A stretch of 64,000 nt of DNA from Actinotalea lenta (GCF_030586465.1 NZ_JAUQYP010000001.1:687965-751964); one strand, 5' to 3'; counted from the stretch's first letter, positions 47,518-56,548 are shown. Numbers and translations: made by a program. Notes: generated by a model not told the origin, from the sequence alone.

Positions 47518-48996
47518 TCAGTCGTCCAGGAACCGCACCAGGTCGGCAGCGGCGCCGGTGTACGTCGCGGGCGTCATCGCCGCCAGTCGCTGGGCGGTGG
47601 CCTCGGGCAGACCCAGGCCGAGCACGAACTCGCGCATCCGGTCGCCCGTGACCCGGTGCCCGCGGGTGAGCTCCTTGAGCCGCTCGTACGGGTTCTCCAT
47701 GCCGGCCACCCCGGCGACTCCCGCCGCGCGCATCGCGGACTGCACCGCCTCGCCCAGCACCTCCCAGTTGGCGTCCAGGTCGCGCGCCGTCGCGGCGGTG
47801 TCCACGTCCAGACCGGCCAGGCCCCGGCGGACGTTGTCGATCGCCAGCAGGGAGTGCCCGAACGCCGGGCCGATGTTGCGCTGGGTCGTGGAGTCGGTGA
47901 GGTCCCGCTGCATCCTGGAGGTCACCAGGGTCGCGCCAAGCGAGTCCAGCAGGGCGCAGGAGATCTCCAGGTTCGCCTCGGCGTTCTCGAACCGGATCGG
48001 GTTCACCTTGTGCGGCATGGTCGACGAACCCACCGTGCCCTGCCCCCGGACCTGCGCGAAGTAGCCGAGCGAGATGTACGTCCACACGTCGGTGGCGAGG
48101 TTGTGCAGGATCCGGTTGAACCGCGCCACGTCCGCGTACAGCTCGGCCTGCCAGTCGTGCGACTCGATCTGGGTGGTCAGCGGGTTCCAGGTCAGGCCCA
48201 GGTGCTCGACGAACGCCCGGGACAGGTGCACCCAGTCCGCGGTCGGCACGGCGGCCAGGTGGGCGCCGTAGGTGCCGGTCGCACCGTTGATCTTGCCCAG
48301 GTACTCGGCACCCTCGATCCGCCGCAGCTGGCGGCGGAGCCGGTGCGCGAGCACCGCGAGCTCCTTGCCCATCGTCGTCGGCGTGGCGGGCTGGCCGTGC
48401 GTACGGGCCAGCATCGGCACCGTCGCGTGCTCGTGCGCCATCCCCGCGACCTGGTCCACGAGGGTGCGAGCAGCCGGCAGCCACACGCGCTGCACGGCTC
48501 CCCGCACCATCAGCGCGTAGGCGAGGTTGTTGACGTCCTCGCTCGTGCACGCGAAGTGCACCAGCTCGGTGACCCGCGGCAGCACGGTGTCCTCGCCGAG
48601 CACACCGGGGGCCGTCGACATCCGCTCCTTGAGCAGGTACTCCACGGCCTTGACGTCGTGCACCGTGATCTTCTCGGTCGCGGCGAGCTCGGCCACCGTG
48701 TGCTCGTCGAAGTCCGTGACGATCGCACGCAGGTGGTCGCGCTCCTCGCCGGACAGCGTCGGCGCGCCCGGCACCGCGTGGTGCGACGTCAGGTGGATGA
48801 GCCACTCGACCTCGACGTGCACGCGCTCCCGGTTCAACGCGGCCTCGCTCAGGTGGTCGACCAACGGTGCGACCACCGCGCGGTACCGCCCGTCGAGCGG
48901 GCCCAGTGCGATGGGAGGGGCGACGTCGGCGAGGCTGCGCCGTGCGGGGGGCTGCTCGACGCCGGGTGCCGCGTCCTGGTCGGAAGGGTGCGCCAT
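47518..48996 (-). CDS. purB: Adenylosuccinate lyase
   Basis: 492 aa. It cleaves SAICAR and adenylosuccinate in purine synthesis. The superfamily signature GSSTMPHKVNP, the LARTHGQPATPTTMGKE region and LTSHHAV segment are intact. The ATG at 48996 (MAHPSDQ) has GGGAGG nine bases upstream; ATG 49005 would be too close to it. A 6-bp hairpin (47497-47513) just past the stop may help termination. The upstream neighbour is the divergent DUF4129 operon. Confidence 0.97.
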   Translation of the reverse strand: MAHPSDQDAAPGVEQPPARRSLADVAPPIALGPLDGRYRAVVAPLVDHLSEAALNRERVHVEVEWLIHLTSHHAVPGAPTLSGEERDHLRAIVTDFDEHTVAELAATEKITVHDVKAVEYLLKERMSTAPGVLGEDTVLPRVTELVHFACTSEDVNNLAYALMVRGAVQRVWLPAARTLVDQVAGMAHEHATVPMLARTHGQPATPTTMGKELAVLAHRLRRQLRRIEGAEYLGKINGATGTYGAHLAAVPTADWVHLSRAFVEHLGLTWNPLTTQIESHDWQAELYADVARFNRILHNLATDVWTYISLGYFAQVRGQGTVGSSTMPHKVNPIRFENAEANLEISCALLDSLGATLVTSRMQRDLTDSTTQRNIGPAFGHSLLAIDNVRRGLAGLDVDTAATARDLDANWEVLGEAVQSAMRAAGVAGVAGMENPYERLKELTRGHRVTGDRMREFVLGLGLPEATAQRLAAMTPATYTGAAADLVRFLDD

Positions 48997-49059
48997 GCCG
49001 CTCATCCTCCCAGAACCGCGGTCGGTGGGGACCCGGAGCCCGTGGGGCAGGATGGGCCA

Positions 49060-49737
49060 GTGGGGAGGCGACGGCCGGCGGCTGGGATGGTGCTCGTGGT
49101 GGCCCTGCTCGGGGTCACCGTGCTGGCTGCGTCCTACGCCGGACCGTGGGTCGTCCGCTTCACGCCGCGCGTGCTCCCCACCGATGGCGCGACGCGGGAG
49201 CCGGCGCCGCTCCCCTCCCTGCCCAGCATCCCCCCGGAGGCCGCGGACCAGCCGTTCACCCTGGACCTCAGCGGTGCCGCGTGGGCCGGCGTGGTGCTCG
49301 GCCTGGTGCTCCTGGCGCTCATGGTCCGCTGGGTGCTGGCCCAGGAGAGGCCCGAGCTGTCCTTCCCGGACACCGCTCCTGAGGTGGCACCCCTCGAGCC
49401 CGAGCCGAGCCTCGCGACCCTCGAGCAGGGCCTGGCGGCCGCGGTCCAGCAGCTGCGCGGCGGGGGCGAGCCCGCCGACGCGGTGGTCGCCGCGTGGGTG
49501 GCCCTCGAGGACGCCGCCCGGCGCAGCGGCGTCCCGCGCGACCCAGCGGCCACACCTACGGAGTTCGTCGTCGAGGTCCTCGGCCGCACGACGGCCGACC
49601 GCGCGGCGACCCGATCGCTGCTGGCGTCGTACGAGCGCGCCCGGTTCTCGGCGCTCCCCGTCAGCGAGGCCGACGTCGACCGCGCGGCCGACGACCTGCG
49701 GTGCATCTCCGCGACGCTGCGCGAGGTGGCCAGGTGA
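49060..49737 (+). CDS. DUF4129 membrane protein
   Basis: 225 aa. Two hydrophobic spans (about 10-30 and 72-95) flank a Pro-rich external loop; the C-terminal DUF4129 domain reads AAWVALEDAARRSGVPRDPAATPTEFV...ASYERARFSALPVSEADV. DUF4129 is typically found in transglutaminase/MoxR/DUF58 clusters. GTG 49060 has AGGATGGG upstream; ATG 49087 is a weaker choice. Its stop overlaps the next start (GTGA). Role unknown. Confidence 0.82.
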   Translation: MGRRRPAAGMVLVVALLGVTVLAASYAGPWVVRFTPRVLPTDGATREPAPLPSLPSIPPEAADQPFTLDLSGAAWAGVVLGLVLLALMVRWVLAQERPELSFPDTAPEVAPLEPEPSLATLEQGLAAAVQQLRGGGEPADAVVAAWVALEDAARRSGVPRDPAATPTEFVVEVLGRTTADRAATRSLLASYERARFSALPVSEADVDRAADDLRCISATLREVAR

Positions 49738-50285
49738 CCCAGGAGGCGGCCCGCGGCGGGCCGGCGGGCCGGGGCCGCCGGCTCGCCGACTGGCGCGTCT
49801 GGGCCGGTGCCGTCACCGGCGCCGTCCTGGCCGGCGTGGTCGGGGCGAGCGTGCCCGACGCGTTCGCCGTCGGCGGGGCGGTGGCCGTGCTCGGCCTCGC
49901 GGTGCAATGGCTCGACGGCGGCCGCGACGAGCCGTGGCCCGACTCGACGCGCCGCATCCACGACGGGCGGCGGGTCGAGGTGTCCGACCTCACCTGGTCG
50001 CTGGCCGGCCGGGACGGCCGGGTCTCCGGTCCCGCTGCGCGACACCTGCGAGAGGTCGCGGCCGCCAGGCTGGCCCGAGTCGGACTGCCGCTGTCCGCGG
50101 GCTTCGACGGCCCGGCCGACGCCGTCGGGCTCGCCCAGCGGTGCGCTGCGCGCGACGCGCTCGGGGACCGGGCGTGGACCGCCCTGATGCCCGACCGGAC
50201 CCCGTCGCTCGCCGACGTCGCCGCCTGCGTGCAGGCGCTCGAGGCGTTGACCGACCGATCCCCGACCTCCCAGGAGCAGAGATGA
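49734..50285 (+). CDS. Hypothetical membrane protein of the MoxR cluster
   Basis: 183 aa. Two closely spaced hydrophobic segments (about 20-60) are followed by a soluble Arg/Ala-rich region (VEVSDLTWSLAGRDGRVSG...). I do not recognise a domain. It overlaps both neighbours by 4 bp, so it is an integral part of the operon; the soluble part may assist the MoxR ATPase (inference only). Confidence 0.75.
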   Translation: MTQEAARGGPAGRGRRLADWRVWAGAVTGAVLAGVVGASVPDAFAVGGAVAVLGLAVQWLDGGRDEPWPDSTRRIHDGRRVEVSDLTWSLAGRDGRVSGPAARHLREVAAARLARVGLPLSAGFDGPADAVGLAQRCAARDALGDRAWTALMPDRTPSLADVAACVQALEALTDRSPTSQEQR

Positions 50286-51262
50286 CTGCCGACACCCCGC
50301 TGCCCGCCGCCGAGGTCGCCCGGCTGGGCCAAGCGGTGCTCGACGAGGTCGGCACCGCCGTGGTCGGGGCGGCCGGCCCGCTCCGGGTCGCGCTCGCAGC
50401 GATCCTCGCCGGTGGGCACGTCCTGTTCGAGGACGTGCCCGGGCTCGGCAAGACGCTCGCCGCGCGCAGCCTCGCCCGAGCCCTCGGCCTGGACTTCCGG
50501 CGCCTGCAGTGCACGCCGGACCTGCTCCCGTCGGACATCACCGGATCAGCCGTCTACGACCCGTCGACCCGCAGCTTCGCCTTCCGGGCCGGCCCCGTGT
50601 TCACGGGCTTGCTCCTCGCCGACGAGATCAACCGCACGGCTCCCAAGACGCAGTCCGCCCTCCTGGAGGCGATGGCCGAGCGCCAGGTCACCGTGGACGG
50701 AACGACGCACGCCGTGCCGCGCCCCTTCCACGTGATCGCGACCTCCAACCCCGTGGAGTACGAGGGCACCTACCCGCTGCCCGAGGCGCAGCTCGACCGC
50801 TTCATGGTGCGCATCGCCGTCGGCTACCCCGACCGCGACGAGGAGGTGGACGTGCTGGCCCGCCGGGTCGCCCGGCGGCACGAGGAGGCCCCCGTGCGCA
50901 CGGTCGTGGACCCCGGCACCGTCCTCGCCATGCAGGCCGGGGTCGAAGCGGTGGACGCGGACCGCGACGTGCTGGGCTACTGCGTGGACCTTGCCGCCGC
51001 CACGCGCGTGCACAGCGACGTCGAGGTCGGTGTCTCCCCCCGCGGTGCCCAGTCCCTGCTGCTCGTGGCCCGTGCCGCCGCGGTGCTCGCCGGGCGCGAC
51101 TTCGTGCTGCCCGAGGACGTCAAGGACGTGGCCGTGCCCGCCCTCGCGCACCGGCTCACGCTGGGTGCCGGCGCCTGGGCGACGGGTGTCGACCCCGACG
51201 ACGTCATCCGTCAGGTGCTGGCCGGCACGCCCGGACCGGTCACCGTGCCGGAGCGCCCATGA
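50282..51262 (+). CDS. MoxR-family AAA+ ATPase
   Basis: 326 aa chaperone-like ATPase. Walker A is PGLGKT at 53-58, Walker B LLADEINR, with the MoxR stretch RLQCTPDLLPSDITGSAVYD and sensor motif ATSNPVEYEGTYPLPEAQLDRF. MoxR proteins activate or assemble partners together with a DUF58 protein, the gene immediately downstream (ATGA overlap). ATG 50282. Confidence 0.94.
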   Translation: MTADTPLPAAEVARLGQAVLDEVGTAVVGAAGPLRVALAAILAGGHVLFEDVPGLGKTLAARSLARALGLDFRRLQCTPDLLPSDITGSAVYDPSTRSFAFRAGPVFTGLLLADEINRTAPKTQSALLEAMAERQVTVDGTTHAVPRPFHVIATSNPVEYEGTYPLPEAQLDRFMVRIAVGYPDRDEEVDVLARRVARRHEEAPVRTVVDPGTVLAMQAGVEAVDADRDVLGYCVDLAAATRVHSDVEVGVSPRGAQSLLLVARAAAVLAGRDFVLPEDVKDVAVPALAHRLTLGAGAWATGVDPDDVIRQVLAGTPGPVTVPERP

Positions 51263-52497
51263 CATGGCACGTCGCCGGCGCCCCCGCGCAGCTCGGCGGC
51301 GGCCTTCTCGTGGTGCTGCTCGCCGTGGTGGCCGGGCGGCCCGACCTCGCCGTGCTCGGGGTACCCCTGGTGCTGATGGCCGCCCAGGAGCTCCTCACCG
51401 CCGGGCCGACGTCACCGCTGCGCGCGCGCATCGAACCGGGGGGAGACTCCTGGACCGCACGCCTCGAGCTGGACCTGCCCGCGCGGGTCGGCTGGGTACG
51501 GGCGAGGGTGTCCCGGCGCTCGCACACGCCGCGCGAGGTGGTGCTCGCCGCCCGGCCGGCGCTCGTCGTCCGGGCCCGTTCCGTGCGGACCGGTCCCCAG
51601 GAGCTGCTGTCGGCCGACGTCCAGGGAATCGGGCTCGGCGGCGCCGGGACCACGGAGGTCCTGCGGGTGCCGGCGCGTGAGGTCGCCGTGCCGCCGCAGG
51701 CCCGACGGGTGGCCGCCGTCCCGGTGCCCCGCCGTCTGCGCGGTCACACCGGTCAGCACGAGTCCCGACGGCCCGGTGAGGGCGGCGGCCTGCGGGACCT
51801 GGCTCCGTTCGGAGCCGGGGACACAGTGCGCCGGGTCGACTGGAAGACGACAGCCCGGCAGTCGCCGGACCTGGACCGGCTCTGGGTCCGGCGCACGTTC
51901 GGCCTCGCGGAGGCGCACGTCGTGGTGATCCTCGACTCCCGGGACGACGTGGGCCCCGATCCGCGGACCTGGAGCGGCACGCTCCCGGTGCGGCCGGACG
52001 ACGCCACGTCGCTCGACCTCGCGCGCCAGGCGGCCGACAGCCTCACTCGGGCCTATACCGACGTCGGTGACCGGATCGGGGTGGAGGACCTCGGCTCGCT
52101 GCGGCACCCGATGCGCGCCGGCACGGGACGTCGGCACGCCGAGCGGGTGCGGCAGTGGCTCGCCGTGGTCCGCCCCCGTGGGGCTCCGCGGCGCGTCGCC
52201 CGGCCGCCGAAGATCCCGCAGGGCGCCCTGGTTGTGGTGGTCTCCACCTTCCTGGACTCCGAGGCCGGCGACCTGGCGCTGCGATGGCGTCGGGCCGGCC
52301 ACCGCGTCCTCGCGGTCGACGTGCTGCCGCCGGTTCGCTCCGCCCACCTGTCCACCAGGGAGCGCCTGGCGGTACGGCTGGTCGTGCTGGAGCGTGAGGA
52401 CCGGCTGGCGAGCCTGGACGCCGCCGACGTCGAGCTGGTGCGCTGGGCGGACCCGGACGTCGCCCTGCGCCGTGCGACGCGCCGGAGGCCGAGGTGA
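51259..52497 (+). CDS. DUF58 (vWA-like) protein
   Basis: 412 aa. Two N-terminal membrane segments precede a beta-rich region and the DUF58 core GLRDLAPFGAGDTVRRVDWKTTARQSPDL, then a von Willebrand A-like fold (HVVVILDSRDDV, GALVVVVSTFLDSEAGDLAL) lacking a perfect MIDAS. It is translationally coupled to moxR and is the expected partner. Family roles include envelope integrity, but the function is not established here. Confidence 0.88.
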   Translation: MTWHVAGAPAQLGGGLLVVLLAVVAGRPDLAVLGVPLVLMAAQELLTAGPTSPLRARIEPGGDSWTARLELDLPARVGWVRARVSRRSHTPREVVLAARPALVVRARSVRTGPQELLSADVQGIGLGGAGTTEVLRVPAREVAVPPQARRVAAVPVPRRLRGHTGQHESRRPGEGGGLRDLAPFGAGDTVRRVDWKTTARQSPDLDRLWVRRTFGLAEAHVVVILDSRDDVGPDPRTWSGTLPVRPDDATSLDLARQAADSLTRAYTDVGDRIGVEDLGSLRHPMRAGTGRRHAERVRQWLAVVRPRGAPRRVARPPKIPQGALVVVVSTFLDSEAGDLALRWRRAGHRVLAVDVLPPVRSAHLSTRERLAVRLVVLEREDRLASLDAADVELVRWADPDVALRRATRRRPR

Positions 52498-53045
52498 CCC
52501 GGCCGGATCGGGCCACCGGACGTGCGGCCCTGGGGCACCTGGTGGTGGATCTGCCCGGGGCCGTGCCGGGGTGGGTGGTGCGGCCGCTACCAGCCGTGGC
52601 CGTGCTGGTCTGCGGGGCGGCACTGCCCGCGGACCCGTTCGCCTGGGTGGTGCTGCCGCTCATCGCCCTGGTCGCCGCGCTCCGGCCCGGCGGGACCGTG
52701 CCGGTGCTGCTCGCGGGCATCCTGGCAGCGGCGCTGCTGTTCGGGGGGCCGGTCGGGTACCCGGTGCTCGCGGGCCTGGTCCTCGGGGTTCATGTGGTGG
52801 CCGCGGGCTGCGCGTTCACGCGACACGTCGCTTGGGGAGCGGTCGTGGACCCGGCGGCGTTGCGGCGCGTGCTGGTCGCCCAGGTGCCCACCCAGCTCGT
52901 GGCCCAGGCGTTCGCGCTCGTCGCGGCGGGGCTCGCCGGCGTCACCCCGGCCGCCGGAGGCGGACCGCTGTCATTGGCCCTGCGGGCGGTCGCCCTGGGG
53001 TCCCTGGGCTGGCTGGTGCTGGCGATCCCGCGGCGGGGGCGCTGA
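52494..53045 (+). CDS. Hypothetical polytopic membrane protein
   Basis: 183 aa with about five hydrophobic spans (for example VAVLVCGAALPADPFAWVVL and VPVLLAGILAAALLFGG). No family recognised. The GTG overlaps the DUF58 stop by 4 bp, so this closes the DUF4129-MoxR-DUF58 operon. High Ala/Val/Leu content is typical of the host and does not indicate transfer. Confidence 0.8.
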   Translation: MTRPDRATGRAALGHLVVDLPGAVPGWVVRPLPAVAVLVCGAALPADPFAWVVLPLIALVAALRPGGTVPVLLAGILAAALLFGGPVGYPVLAGLVLGVHVVAAGCAFTRHVAWGAVVDPAALRRVLVAQVPTQLVAQAFALVAAGLAGVTPAAGGGPLSLALRAVALGSLGWLVLAIPRRGR

Positions 53046-53135
53046 GCCACAGCCCCGTGCCCGCAGGGATCGTCCACAGGCCGCCGGTACCGCCGCCGGA
53101 CGGCGGTGCGGCAGCGCCTAGCGTTCAGCGCCGTG

Positions 53136-53354
53136 ATGACAGGCGACCTGTGGGCATCGGCACAGCTGGACAGGCTGGCGGCCGACCTGTCCCGGGCGCT
53201 GCACCACCTGGCACGTGCTGAACCGGAGGTCTGGCGCTCCCCGGCGGCCCACGCCTACCGCGCGCGCCTCGCCGTGCTGCTGACCCAGGTGAGCCGGCTG
53301 CGCACCGCGCTGTGGGCAGCGCAGGTGCGCGCGGGCCCGCCGGACGTGCGGTGA
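53136..53354 (+). CDS. Small helical WXG100-like protein
   Basis: 72 aa. Two helices surround a turn containing EVWRSPAAHAYRARL, like the WxG turn and downstream Tyr of ESX-type proteins, though the Gly is Ser here. It overlaps the next gene by 4 bp. The ATG at 53136 is chosen; GTG 53133 and GTG 53106 are in frame. A partner or chaperone role for the adjoining lipase-like protein is inferred. Confidence 0.65.
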   Translation: MTGDLWASAQLDRLAADLSRALHHLARAEPEVWRSPAAHAYRARLAVLLTQVSRLRTALWAAQVRAGPPDVR

Positions 53355-54817
53355 GCGACGGGATCACAGTCCGGGGAGGCGCGGGCGGTGTCACCGCGCA
53401 GATCGAGGAGCTCGAGGCGCTCGCCGCCGCACTCGGGGCCGCGGCGCACGCCCTGGCCACCGCCGTGGCCGACCGCGCGTCGGCCGGCACCGCGCTCGTG
53501 GCTGCGCCGGCCCTGACGGTCCTGGACGGCCCGGCGGGCCTGGTCGCCTGCGAGCGCGAGGCGCGTGCGCTGGGAGCCGGCCTCCGCGGCGTCGCAGTCA
53601 CATACCAGGAGGCGGACACCGACGTCACCGTCCGGCTGCGCGCCGTGGCCTCCGGGATGGGGCACGCCTGGGGCGAGCTCGGTCCGGTGTCGGTACCTCT
53701 GGTGGGACTGCTCGGCCTGCAGGCCGCGTCGACGCTCGTGTGGCTCCGGCTGAGCCGGTGGACGCCGACTCCATGGGGTGGGGCCCTGCTCGGGGTGGGC
53801 CACCCCGCCGTCGCAGGCCGGTCCGACCCGCTCGGCGCGATCGGGCGGTTGCTCGCCGGTCCGGGGCTGCTGCCCCGACCGCCGGTCCTGGGTCGCGGGT
53901 CGGTCGAGACCCTCACGGTGGGGATGAGCTCCTACCTGCACGCCCTGCTGCCCGGACGCCAACCGGTGCTGCGCGACCCGGTGCCGGCCGGCGCCGGTCT
54001 GCTCGCCGGTCTCGCCGCCGCCGCGGCCGGTCCGGGCCGGCTCGTGGTGACCGCCGGCCCGCACGCCGTCCCCGCGCACGTCCCGCACACGGAGGCCGAC
54101 GTGCTGTCTCTCGTGGCGGACCAGTACGCGGCGGGCGCGGCCGACGGGCTTGCCCGGGTCGCCGTGCAGCGCCTCGAGCACGCCGACGGCTCCCGCAGCT
54201 GGGTCGTGGCGGTCCCGGGCACCGAGACCTGGGCGACGGGTGGCGCCAACCCGCTCGATGCCCTGACGGACCTGGAGCTGACGGCCGGCGTGCGGGACGA
54301 CGTCACGGCGCTCGTGACGCGCGCGATGGATCAGGCGGGTGTCTCGCCCGGTGAGCCCGTGCTGCTCGCCGGGCACTCGTTGGGCGGGATGGCCGTCGCG
54401 CGGATAGCCGCGGACCCGGTGCTCGCGCGGCGCTACACCGTCGCCGGTGTGCTCACCGCGGGGTCACCGGTGGCGGGGTACGACGTCCCCGCCCGCACCC
54501 AGGTCCTCCAGCTCGAGCACGCCCAGGACATCGTCCCGGGTCTGCGCGGGCTGCCCGACCCCGACCGGGTGAACCGGACCACCGTCGTGCGGGACCTCGG
54601 GGCGTCGGCCGACGCCACCGAGCGCGTCATCCGCGCACCCGGCGCCGCGCACGCGCTCGACCGCTACCGGCGCACCGCGGAGCTGCTGCCCGCCGCCGAC
54701 CCGTCGGTGCAGGGCTTCCGGCGGGCCGCCGCACGCGTGCTCGGCCGGGACGTGGTCGCGGCCCGCACCTGGACGTTCACCGGCGTGCGGGTGCCTGCAC
54801 AGGGATGTCGACCGTGA
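53351..54817 (+). CDS. Lipase-like hydrolase with N-terminal ESX-like helical domain
   Basis: 488 aa. The first 110 residues are Ala-rich helices (IEELEALAAALGAAAHALATAV) like WXG/LXG leader domains; a hydrophobic segment follows near 120. The C-terminal alpha/beta hydrolase has GHSLGG with Ser343, and candidate triad partners Asp393 (HAQDIVPG) and His434 (GAAHALDRY). No Sec signal peptide is seen. The start overlaps the WXG-like gene. It may be a type VII-like secreted effector or a cytosolic lipase; no secretion ATPase is nearby. Confidence 0.78.
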   Translation: MSDGITVRGGAGGVTAQIEELEALAAALGAAAHALATAVADRASAGTALVAAPALTVLDGPAGLVACEREARALGAGLRGVAVTYQEADTDVTVRLRAVASGMGHAWGELGPVSVPLVGLLGLQAASTLVWLRLSRWTPTPWGGALLGVGHPAVAGRSDPLGAIGRLLAGPGLLPRPPVLGRGSVETLTVGMSSYLHALLPGRQPVLRDPVPAGAGLLAGLAAAAAGPGRLVVTAGPHAVPAHVPHTEADVLSLVADQYAAGAADGLARVAVQRLEHADGSRSWVVAVPGTETWATGGANPLDALTDLELTAGVRDDVTALVTRAMDQAGVSPGEPVLLAGHSLGGMAVARIAADPVLARRYTVAGVLTAGSPVAGYDVPARTQVLQLEHAQDIVPGLRGLPDPDRVNRTTVVRDLGASADATERVIRAPGAAHALDRYRRTAELLPAADPSVQGFRRAAARVLGRDVVAARTWTFTGVRVPAQGCRP

Positions 54818-54820
54818 GCC

Positions 54821-55210
54821 TCAGCGCTTCTTGCGGGCGGCGGGGACGACCGCCGTGAGGATCACGGTGCCGAGCGCGATGATGATCGCGCCGATCACCG
54901 CGGTGCCGAAGTCGGCCACGCGCAGCCCGTAGTCGGTCTGCTCCGACAGCCAGCCGACCAGCTCGAGCATCAGGGCGTTGACGACGAGCCCGAACAGCCC
55001 GAGCGTGAGCAGGTACAGCGGCAGCGAGAGCACCTTCACCACGGGCTTGATGATGGCGTTGACGAGGCTGAACACCAGGGCCACGGCGAGGAACACCAGG
55101 GCCGTGCCCAGGGCGGTACCACCGCCGACGACCTGGAGGCTGTCGGGCAGCAGGAGGGTCGCGACCCAGATCGCGACGGCTTGGATGACGAGGCGCACCA
55201 GGAAACCCAT
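54821..55210 (-). CDS. Phage-holin-family (YvlD-like) membrane protein
   Basis: 129 aa, four hydrophobic helices, with the family motif FSLVNAIIKPVVKVLSLPLYLLTLGLF. Such proteins are chromosomal housekeeping genes of unknown function despite the holin name. I chose ATG 55210 because the ATG at 55219 has no room for a ribosome site. It is convergent with the lipase gene. Confidence 0.9.
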   Translation of the reverse strand: MGFLVRLVIQAVAIWVATLLLPDSLQVVGGGTALGTALVFLAVALVFSLVNAIIKPVVKVLSLPLYLLTLGLFGLVVNALMLELVGWLSEQTDYGLRVADFGTAVIGAIIIALGTVILTAVVPAARKKR

Positions 55211-55278
55211 GGACCCCATCCTGGCACCGCGGGCCCCGGCGCGGGCCGAGGCCGCCTCCCTGCTGGCATGCTGGCGCC

Positions 55279-56346
55279 GTGACCCAGCCGCGCCCCCGCC
55301 CCGCCGTCGCGTCCCTGCCCGCCTATGTCCCCGGCGCCCGGCCGAGCGACGAGCGTGCGCACAAGCTCTCGTCCAACGAGAACCCGTACCCGCCGCTGGA
55401 CCCGGTACGTGCGGTCATCGCCGAGGCCGCGGGCCGGGTGAACCGCTACCCCGAGATGTTCGCCGACACGCTCGTGGCAGCGCTCGGCGAGCGGTTCGGG
55501 GTGGGGCCCGCGGGCGTGGTGGCTTCCACCGGTTCGGTGGCCGTGCTCAGCCACCTGCTCCAGGCGTACTGCGAGCCCGGCGACCAGGTGGTCACCGCGT
55601 GGCGGTCGTTCGAGGCCTACCCCATCCTGGTGCGGCTCCAGGGCGCCGAGCACGTCCAGGTGCCGCTCGCGTCGGGCGCCCGGCACGACCTCGCTGCGAT
55701 GGCCGACGCCGTGACGGATCGCACCCGCGCCGTGCTGGTGTGCACGCCGAACAACCCGACCGGGCCCGCCGTGCACCACGACGAGCTCGTGGCGCTCCTG
55801 GCGAGCGTGCCCGAGGACGTCGTGGTCGTCATCGACGAGGCGTACGTCGAGTTCATCACCGACCCGCGGGCCGCGGACGGGCCGGCGCTGCTCGCCGAGC
55901 ACCCCAACGTCGTGCTGCTGCGCACGTTCTCCAAGGCGTACGGCCTCGCCGGCCTGCGGGTGGGCTACGCCGTCGCTCACCCCGAGGTCGCCGCGGCCGT
56001 GCGGACCGCTGCGACGCCGTTCGGCGTCAACGACCTGGCACAGACCGCGGCGGTGGCCTCGCTGACCGCCGAGGACGCGCTGCTCGATCGGGTGCGTGCG
56101 GTGGTGGCCGAGCGGGAGCGCGTCGCCGGCGCGCTGCGGGGTCAGGGCTGGCAGGTGCCCGACGCCCAGGGCAACTTCGTGTGGCTGCCCACCGGGGACC
56201 GGACCGCCGAGCTCGCGTCCCGGGCCGCGGCCCGGGGCCTGCTGGTGCGCCCGTTCGCCGGGGAGGGTGTCCGGGTCTCGATCGGCTCGCCCGACGCCAA
56301 CGACGCCGTCCTGGCGCTCACCGCCGAGTGGGCGCCCGGCGAGTGA
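55279..56346 (+). CDS. HisC/Pat-type PLP aminotransferase
   Basis: 355 aa. Class I/II aminotransferase close to HisC and actinobacterial aromatic aminotransferase Pat: KLSSNENPYPPLDPV, the PLP loop VVVIDEAYVEFI, Schiff-base Lys in RTFSKAYGLAGLRVGY, and RVSIGSPDAND. There is no his operon nearby, so Pat (aromatic amino acid or imidazole acetol phosphate transamination) is as likely as HisC. GTG 55279. Confidence 0.88.
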   Translation: MTQPRPRPAVASLPAYVPGARPSDERAHKLSSNENPYPPLDPVRAVIAEAAGRVNRYPEMFADTLVAALGERFGVGPAGVVASTGSVAVLSHLLQAYCEPGDQVVTAWRSFEAYPILVRLQGAEHVQVPLASGARHDLAAMADAVTDRTRAVLVCTPNNPTGPAVHHDELVALLASVPEDVVVVIDEAYVEFITDPRAADGPALLAEHPNVVLLRTFSKAYGLAGLRVGYAVAHPEVAAAVRTAATPFGVNDLAQTAAVASLTAEDALLDRVRAVVAERERVAGALRGQGWQVPDAQGNFVWLPTGDRTAELASRAAARGLLVRPFAGEGVRVSIGSPDANDAVLALTAEWAPGE

Positions 56347-56391
56347 GCCGGCCGCCGTGTTCGCGGGGACTCCTCCCGATTGGGCGGTCCC

Positions 56392-56417
56392 CACAACACC
56401 ACCCCGCCGGTGTTGTG
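56392..56417 (+). terminator. Hairpin after the aminotransferase gene
   Basis: A perfect 9-bp stem CACAACACC/GGTGTTGTG with an 8-nt loop, 45 nt past the stop and without a U-tract. It abuts a possible -35 (TTGTGA, 56413-56418) for the dehydrogenase operon, so it might instead be an operator. Confidence 0.5.
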
Positions 56418-56436
56418 ACGATGCTCCACGTGCTAC

Positions 56437-56467
56437 CTACGGTGGCGTAGCCTACGCTGGCGTAACC
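56437..56467 (+). promoter_or_regulatory. Tandem palindromic operator before the dehydrogenase operon
   Basis: CTACGGTGGCGTAG (56437-56450) and CTACGCTGGCGTAA (56452-56465) are similar dyads (TACG...CGTA) with centres 15 bp apart, about 100 bp before the E1alpha start and next to a plausible promoter. The form suits a TetR-type regulator; none is encoded in the window. Confidence 0.5.
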
Positions 56468-56548
56468 AGCCGGGACGGGGCCTCCGCGAGGTCTGCCCCC
56501 CCCCGCGTGACCAGCCGGACCGTCATGGACCCGCCGGAAGGACCCCGC

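Noticed and set aside
54821-55210. Prophage remnant, from the holin-like protein
   Set aside because: YvlD-like proteins are common chromosomal genes; no other phage gene is nearby.
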